Source: Adineta vaga
Taxonomy: Eukaryota; Rotifera
Assembly (NCBI GenBank): GCA_021613535.1
Contig: CP075492.1
Span: 3,782,001 to 3,846,000, forward strand
Length of the DNA stretch: 64,000 bases
Direction of reading: 5' to 3'
The stretch's first letter is position 1. Every line of letters begins with the position of its first letter. Positions 57,746-64,000 of this stretch are shown one piece after another. Below the pieces are notes generated by a model. It saw only the letters and a list, made by a program, of their open reading frames with translations. It was not told where the DNA came from and ran no database searches. A program made the translations under genes and the position numbers.

Positions 57746-58828
57746 ATGGCAGACGAATATATCAATACACTCAATCTAGTGATTAGTAACATTACCTTAT
57801 ACGTTCCATACGTAACAATTATAGTAGGAACAGTGGGTGCTTTTTGCAATCTACTTACATTTTCGGCTAAACAATTTCGTCGAAATGCATGTGCTTTTTA
57901 TTTTCTATGTTCAGCTGGATTTGATCTCTTAACATTACTAATATGTGGTTGCTGAGATTAATGGTCGATCATTATTCATATGTATTACCAAATAAATCGG
58001 AAATCTTTTGTAAAATACGTGTTTATTTAACTGCTGTTTTTCCATTAATATCAACAGCATGCATAGTTCTTGCATCAATTGATCGTTGTTTATTAACATC
58101 AACTTCGATGAAATGGCGTCGTTGGACTACAATTAAAATGGCTTATATTCTGGTTATCATCTCGATTATTATTGGAATTATTTCACCTTCTCATATGCTT
58201 GTTTTCTATGGCTTTTATGTAGTTAGTGGATCTTCACCTTCATGCTCATCTCAACCAGGTGTTTATGGAGCATTTATCAGCATTTTCTTAGTGGTATGGT
58301 TCACATGTATACCTTACATTATCATGTTTATTTCAAGTTGTACTACGTTTGTACATATACGAGCATCAAGAAATCGTGTTATGCCAGTACAACAACAAAA
58401 TCATCGAAGAACTGATCGTTCATTAATAACGCTAGTGTTTATACAAGTTATTCTTAGTATGATTTTATTAGCAATGCGTACTGTTTTTATAGCTCATTTA
58501 TATCTGACGAGAGATGTAGTAAAAGATAGAACAACGCGTTCTGTTGAATCATTTATGTCACAATTGGGTACAGTTTTTTATTATATTAATTATGCGAAAT
58601 CATTTTATTTATGTACACTTACAAGTAAACTTTTCCGTGATGCATTTTGGAAACAATGTGAAATATTTTGGAAATCCATAGCTCACCCACAAAGAGGTAA
58701 ACTTTCGATGCTTCATATTAACATAAACTAATTTATTCTCTCTATTCTTAGAAACAACCGTAGTTCCATTGTCCGCTACTGCTCTTACAAAAAAACGTTC
58801 AATTCAACCTATCCTATCTCGTCAATAA
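57746..58828 (+). CDS. rhodopsin-like 7TM receptor, apparent frameshift
   Basis: ATG 57746 (MADEYINTLNLVISNIT) leads into TM1 with GTVGAFCNLLTF and TM2. At about 57940 the frame moves by -1 inside LLICG/LRLMVDHY without an intron, so one base appears missing. The remaining part has LASIDRCLLTS (DRC at the DRY position), TM4 to TM7, and ends after an intron (58697-58751) in a short exon 58752-58828 with a Thr/Lys tail. An AATAAA overlaps the stop codon at 58824. Total about 350 residues. Related to the receptors at 13.5 and 29.2 kb. Confidence 0.72.
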
Positions 58829-59025
58829 AATCTTCAAAATCACTTTTGATCGATTGAAATCAAAATAACTATTCTTGTATCTATTTCTATATGTTCTGTT
58901 TTTCAAAACCAATCTGTATCATTCATATTGTGTTCTCTTGATGTTGTTTGTTCTTTATTCTGATTTGATCTATAAAAGGATATTTTAAATATACACTTTA
59001 AGTATTCGTACATTTCATTTAATAG

Positions 59026-59299
59026 TTTCATAACAAAAAACGGTGCACGACGTGTAGCTGTATGTGAATTTCGACAGTGTAGTTCTATTAGTACAGATGG
59101 CTTTGTAGGAACAGCTGTTGCATGTGGTGTTGTTGGTTTCTTCAATCCAGCTTTAGGTGTCATCGCTTTTGTAGCAAAAGTAGCAGCTGATTATGCAATA
59201 TCGAAACAAGATATGTCCATCATTGTGGCTATTAAAGAGCTTGTACGTGCTGGCTTTTTACGACTGAATGAGACAACTATGCAAATTCAACTAGCCTAA
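59026..59299 (+). CDS. orphan last exon of an unidentified protein
   Basis: An open frame follows a TTTAATAG acceptor-like site and ends at TAA 59297-59299. It encodes about 90 residues with a Gly/Ala-rich helix (VGTAVACGVVGFFNPALGVIAFVAKVAADYA) and a charged end (VAIKELVRAGFLRL). Similar Gly/Ala-rich segments occur in bdelloid proteins of unknown function, to my memory. No start codon or upstream exon is found; TATAAAAG at 58971 is near. It may be a 5'-truncated gene. Confidence 0.45.
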
Positions 59300-59801
59300 C
59301 ACTTTATTTTTCTATGATTTTAACGATAACATTTCAAATTTTTAAGTGCAACAATTATCATATTTTGTGTTCATACTTTTTTAAATAAGAAAATAGAAAA
59401 ATTTTCATTTTTCTAAAAATTTACTAGCAAATAAACTACATTTTTATAAAGTTAACATGTTAATATCTTCAACTTTAGAGAAAATATTTCTCGATAGGAT
59501 ATATAGAAAAATATCGACTTGAAAATTTTATCAAAAACAAAAATCATAAATAATGAAAAGGTAGCACAAAACAGTGCACTAAATAACATCCCTAACGCGA
59601 TTAACTTTCGAATTAATTCTTTTTCTGTACGATAATGACGAAACATACCAGAATGATTCTGAAACTCAAGAATACTAATGAAGTTATATTCATTTGTTTT
59701 GTTATATCTATACGAATTATATAGAAATATTTATCAAAACAGAACATCTTGAGAGTGTGAGTTTTATGAGTACATGAGAAATTTTTACTGTCAAATTCAA
59801 A
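59300..59801. other. intergenic
   Basis: Contains a weak ATCTTGAGAGTGTGAG string (59747-59762) of the telomere-like family. The minus-strand frame 59646-59452 encodes one hydrophobic segment and has no other support. Confidence 0.4.
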
Positions 59802-62062
59802 CTAAGCAGAAAATTCTTTATTAATTGTCATAAACTTAATAAAATCTCTCAATTCATCTACTTTAGTCGCAACAAAAACAAGTTGCTGTTCTGTTGAACT
59901 CAATTCTGATTGAACAATGGTTTCAGCTCGTTTTTTATCACTAGTAAATACCAAACAATAATTCGAAAAACCTAATTGTCTTATTGATTTAATTAAACGA
60001 ACACCCGCATTATGAACTGGATATTCATTTTTTCGATACATACAAGTGATTAAACGAAATGTAGTTTCATTTTTTAAACGTTGCCCAAATGGTGATCGAA
60101 GAAATGCCAGAGCATCGTCGGTTGATGTTCGAGGAATGAAATGTACATCTAAATTCATTCCGTCACGTACAGCATTTTCCATATAATTTTTAATTTCACT
60201 ATTTTTTCCGAAGATTTTGTCATCAACCCAGAGAATCGAATATATACTCAAACCTAATTCAACTTGTCTCATATAGATCGTATGTTGTTTTTGATCACGA
60301 GATAAGTGATGTTTGTAAACGAAAAATGTCGATTGAGGTAAAAATATCACTTCTTTTTTATCGGGATTTTGTGAAAATTGTTTGATTGAACGAGCACTGA
60401 ATGAATCAATCTTAAATTGTGTATTTTTCTTGTCCGATGTTACTTCATCATCTATATTACCTTGACCAAATTGAATCCATTTTACTAAATTACCCGGTTC
60501 ATATAATTCAAGTTCATCACCAGTCAACTCATAAGTACATGTAACCATTTCCCAACAGTAGGGAATATGTAAGAGTGCTTTAAAGAAATAAAACACCATT
60601 GGAATTATTTCATTTTGTACGTTTTTTTCAATACGTTCATTGGCGGAATGACGAGCGATGAGTCTTGCTCCTCGATTAATCATATCAAAGTTTCCGCCAG
60701 TATAAAATGAAAGAACCAAAGCAGCAGCTTGATTGCTATCAGCAGGAAAGTCTTTTCGAGTAAAATACGGTGCAGATTTTTGAACTAATTCTTCATGTTT
60801 CTTCATAATTTCATCGACATTCACACTTCTCTCTGATTCATAGTGACGACAAATTTGCTTGAGTGTTTCAAATGATCGATCTCGGCCAATTAAATCAAAT
60901 AATGTTGTATTAAAACGATCTTCGCGGTCTTCAGTAATTGTTAAATATTCTAATAAATTCTCCAATTTTATCATATCTTGCGTATTACCTTCAATAATGT
61001 TTTTCAATTCATCTAAATGTTCACGCTTTGTTAAACGACCAATTAATATCATAAAACTATTATCATTTGCATGAGAATTAGGTAGACTGTCTAATGAACT
61101 CGACAGAGATGAACTGTTCAATAGTTCTCGACTTTCTATAAACAACAAAAAACATTTTCAATTCTATAGATTCGACTCATATTCGTTCGTACTTTGACTT
61201 GGAATAGTAGTGATTACAGATGAAATTTTTTCATTATTACTATTGACTAAAACTGATTTCGTATCGATATATTCATTTAAATACACATGACCTTTTTTTA
61301 TGAATCCATTGATACTCAATGGTCTTTGTTTTCCTTTACTTTCAGTATAAACATCACCAGCAATACCTTGAAAGATTTGTACAATATCTTCTTTTGGACT
61401 AGCAATATGTTTTAGTAAATGTTTAGTAAATAAACCATTTCGATCCGTTTCTTCACCATCACTTGCTGTTCGATGAGCACCACAAGCAAATTGAATAAAT
61501 GTACCAGCTGGTGCATCAACAAAACCAAGACCTTTTCCATCTGTGCCACCTAAAAAAAAAGAAATAAGCCAATTGTTTATCTTTACATATAATATATTCA
61601 TCCTATACCTTTTGTTTTTGGCATTTTGCCTGGCCAATAATTTCTACAACAATCTAAAATAAAGATCGTCACGTGTGAAGGATTTCTCATTGCTAATCGT
61701 TTTAATGTTCGTTCGACAGGTACTGCACTATCTTCCACATCATCCTCAGTATAAACATCTTCATCATCAATAGGCATAAGATAATTGGAGCCTTTCACTT
61801 CATAACCATGTCCAGAGAAATAAAATAAGACTAAATCACCATTATTTATTCGTCCAGAGAAATTTGTAATAGCCTTAACCATTTGTTTATTTGTTAAATT
61901 GATTTTAGTATCAACAATAAAACCCATACCGATTAATTTATCACTTAAATCATTTGCATCATTGATACAATGACGAAGTTTACTTTCGGTTCGATTATAA
62001 TCGTTGTTACCGATGACTAAAGCTAGTTTTTGACGTGATGTATTAAGATTTGAAGCTGTCAT
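59802..62062 (-). CDS. caspase-like / ADP-ribosyltransferase / receiver-like fusion protein
   Basis: Exons 62062-61609, 61549-61193 and 61135-59802 join in phase (introns 59 and 57 bp), giving 714 residues. Residues 10-240 form a caspase/metacaspase-like fold: LALVIGNNDY, the His in LVLFYFSGHGYEV and the Cys in TIFILDCCRNY. A Ser/Leu-rich linker follows. At about 410-530 an ART-like domain shows the WIQFGQ strand and KKEVIFLPQSTFFVYK, matching the E-x-E loop region (Q/K-x-EVLFLP) of arginine ART relatives; the first Arg motif is weak, so activity is uncertain. From about residue 575 comes a receiver-like or Toll/IL-1-like alpha/beta segment (SILWVDDKIF...). Preceded by the HeLo-like gene 91 bp upstream. 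Likely cytosolic. Role in cell death or defence is inference. Confidence 0.75.
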
Positions 62063-62153
62063 TTATCTAAAATGTCCAAGATGATCAGAAACATCTTATC
62101 GAAAGATCAATATAAAATTTTGAAAGTTATTTCGTTGAAAAAAATTTTCTTCT

Positions 62154-62757
62154 CTATTCTTTATCGTCTTCATCATCATTCACATAATATTCTTCATCTT
62201 GTTCTTCCTCTTCATCAAAAATCGATTCATCTACTGCTGCTGGTATGCTTGTACCACCTCGAGTGTAAGAAGCCTAGAACAATCCAATAAAAAATCATGT
62301 ACGATAGAAATACGGTTACTTACGTTCTGTTTCACATGAAATACTAAATTTAACATACCAATCACAACTGGTATTTCTTTTTGTAACTTTTGTAATTCGT
62401 TTTTAATAGGTGTTGCTGATAAATAATGTCGAATACGGATCATTTTCTTTCCACTTGTACATCTAATCGAAAGAAGATATTCGAATATTCTTAGATTATG
62501 AATCTATCAATATACTTATCAAATAAAATATTTGAACGAGTTGTAATTCTGTAAAGTTTATTCATTACACATGAATACTTATATTTATCGGCGGCTAATT
62601 TGTCTCTCTCATTAAGACCAGTTAAAATTTCATAAATTATAGATAAATCATCGGCAAGAGTTGCACACGTTTCTTTGTTTGATGTAACTGTTGCAACTAT
62701 ATCCATACCATATTTGATCAACTTGATCACTGTTACAATACCTACTGGACTTGACAT
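62154..62757 (-). CDS. HeLo/MLKL N-terminal-like four-helix protein
   Basis: Exons 62757-62516, 62453-62324 and 62273-62154 join in phase (introns 62 and 50 bp), giving 163 residues. The first 125 residues are all helical: KLIKYGMDIVATVTSNKETC, then ATLADDLSIIYEILTGL, then YKYSCVMNKLYRITTRSNILF, then IKNELQKLQKEIPVVIGMLNL. Segment lengths and the pattern (NKE-C--L---L--I---L) recall the MLKL/HeLo membrane-perturbing four-helix bundle. The C-terminal 40 residues are very acidic (DEEEEQDEEYY...). The gene ends 91 bp before the caspase-ART start on the same strand, so they could be co-regulated. No kinase or NACHT domain is attached. The family call is by pattern only. Confidence 0.55.
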
Positions 62758-63526
62758 ATCGTGATGGAGCAGAAAAACTCTTACAGTTTAATAGTTGTAA
62801 CTCTTTTTGATATCAACAATATGATGTGAAATAATGGACTTTGTTTTGTTATCAGAAAACAAACGTTTACTACCTACCTGTCACATGATAAGACAATCTT
62901 TCCTTTCTACGAATCATATGCACATAAACTTATTGTTGAAAGTTTCGAAAACCTTATCTCATTATTCACATATAATTAAATATGAATTGCACATTATGTT
63001 TGAAACAATTATAGAAGACTTCTTGAAGTACGAACAAAGTATATTATACTTTTAAGAATATTTTGATTCATGTCCAATTTTCTAAAGATGAAACTAGATT
63101 AATTAGCAGAAGATAAAAGTTACATCCTGTCATTAGTACTTACGATTGGCATCAACCCAAGTTTTCTATCTTGTCTTGTACAGTTTAGAAAAGCTTATAA
63201 TTTAGCTGATAGTTCGATGTTATGTCACCATTTATCAAATTGATATTTTCTCTAAAAATGTGTCCTATTAGTATTATTTTTCTTATTGTAATAGTCATCT
63301 TGAATTGTAGAGTGATAAGAAGGAAAATGTTGACAAAGCATAATAGATCAAATTCTTTCAAAAGATTCTAAGTAATGTGTCGATGAATCTCAACGTTGTA
63401 TTTACACGAAAAAGTTAAATTCAAAAGAAATAGATTCATCTATTTCATACATTTGTCTGACTTGAACAGCTTTTCAATTGAATTATATACACTATCGTAC
63501 TGAATTCCTGCTGTTAAAACTCATGA
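62758..63526. other. intergenic
   Basis: AT-rich spacer between two minus-strand genes. Frame 62834-63055 has no supporting features. Promoter of the HeLo-like gene presumably lies here. Confidence 0.4.
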
Positions 63527-64000
63527 CTAAAGACCTTCGAGTTTCGAAATCGTATTTCTATTAATTTTCTGCGCTGTCTTATAGCATTCGTGAGCTCTTG
63601 TGGATAATCCCATCTTTTCATATACTGAGCCAATGTTGTTGTAAGTTGTAGCGAGGGTGGAATGTTCCGAGGGAAGAGATTTTTGTTGAATGCTGAGTGC
63701 TTTATTGAACTTTTCGAGAGCTACGTCGTTCTTTTCCAACTGAAAGTACACTTTACCGATGTTAATCAAAGTAGAGGCTAAGTCTGAATGATCGGGAGGA
63801 AGAGATTTCTCTTGAATTCCGAGTGCCTTTGTGTAGGTTTCATTCGATGTTGAATAGTTTTGCATTTCGAAATATATTAATCCAATGTTGTTGTAAGTAG
63901 TGGCTAAATTTGGATGGTTTGTATAAAGGATTTGTTTTTGAATAGCAAGTGCTTTGTTATAGTATTCAAGTGCTTTTGAATAATTTTTTATCGTTGAATA
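63527..64000 (-). CDS. TPR (kinesin-light-chain-like) repeat protein, 5' cut by window end
   Basis: The frame is open from the window edge to TAG at 63529-63527 and holds four tetratricopeptide units of 42 residues: ALEYYNKALAIQKQIL, then YSTSNETYTKALGIQEKSLPPDHSDLAST, VALEKFNKALSIQQKSLPSEHS and a final ECYKTAQKINRN. The consensus LA-TYNNIG--Y is that of TPR_12/kinesin light chain repeats. Such arrays are scaffolds and in bdelloids are often joined to other domains, including ART, which would lie beyond the window. Truncation is by the window only. Confidence 0.8.
   Translation of the reverse strand, partial: YSTIKNYSKALEYYNKALAIQKQILYTNHPNLATTYNNIGLIYFEMQNYSTSNETYTKALGIQEKSLPPDHSDLASTLINIGKVYFQLEKNDVALEKFNKALSIQQKSLPSEHSTLATTYNNIGSVYEKMGLSTRAHECYKTAQKINRNTISKLEGL

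Noticed and set aside
59452-59646. 64-residue minus-strand frame with a hydrophobic segment
   Set aside because: Only one hydrophobic stretch in AT-rich DNA; no homologous feature, promoter or adjoining exon could be found.
1-64000. Bacterial operons, rRNA, tRNA or viral genes
   Set aside because: Spliceosomal introns throughout and animal protein families; I saw no rRNA or tRNA folds and no recognisable viral or retroviral polymerase, but a short tRNA could be missed by eye.

Overview
The window looks like nuclear DNA of a small AT-rich invertebrate, most likely a bdelloid rotifer (Adineta/Rotaria type). Genes are compact, with many very short GT-AG introns of about 35-60 bp and long AT-rich spacers. 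The gene mix fits: peptide-type 7TM receptors, NHL and kelch propellers with a membrane anchor or signal peptide, arginine ADP-ribosyltransferases (ART) fused to ankyrin or caspase domains, TRPM-like channels, TPR proteins, and short G-rich tracts resembling the TGTGGG telomere unit known from bdelloids. The species call is inference; no rRNA, tRNA or mitochondrial sequence was seen.

Layout. 0.4-1.7 kb (-): a Cys-rich small protein and an ART with an in-frame TAG. 3.6-5.2 kb (+): a five-exon Cys-repeat/EGF/beta-sandwich secreted protein. 5.6-6.9 kb (-): an anchored NHL propeller. 7.6-14.5 kb: three 7TM receptors, an ankyrin-ART protein with a frameshift, a previously hidden five-exon zinc-finger gene and a piggyBac-like MITE. 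14.6-21.0 kb: one intact seven-repeat kelch gene between two decayed relatives. 22.4-27.3 kb (-): a long Cys-repeat gene built by a recent six-exon tandem duplication; an 831-bp foldback element sits in its 5' part. 29.2 kb: a receptor. 30.6-35.6 and 48.9-53.8 kb (-): two paralogous TRPM-like channels. Between them lie an S9 peptidase, a secreted Cys-rich protein, a mini phospholipase A2, an NmrA-like reductase, an OTU protease directly behind an RBR ubiquitin ligase, and a secreted flavin amine oxidase. 54.2-59.3 kb: a secreted protein with a frameshift, a cysteine string protein (DNAJC5 type), a dead 7TM gene, a live 7TM gene and an orphan exon. 59.8-62.8 kb (-): a two-gene unit, discussed below. 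The window ends inside a TPR gene.

The most interesting locus is 59.8-62.8 kb. A 163-residue protein that resembles the four-helix HeLo/MLKL N-terminal domain is followed, 91 bp downstream on the same strand, by a 714-residue protein that joins a caspase-like domain (SGHG...DCC), an ART-like domain and a receiver-like C-terminal domain. Together they suggest a regulated-cell-death or innate-immune module. This is inference from motifs only. The second standout is the foldback element at 26.0-26.8 kb, with subterminal GATCAGTA arrays and a telomere-like palindromic core.

Several otherwise well-formed genes carry one single-base lesion (in-frame stop or 1-nt shift) at 1.36, 3.66, 9.26, 38.25, 54.64 and 57.94 kb. 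This may reflect assembly indels or real allele decay, and reading frames there should be treated with care.
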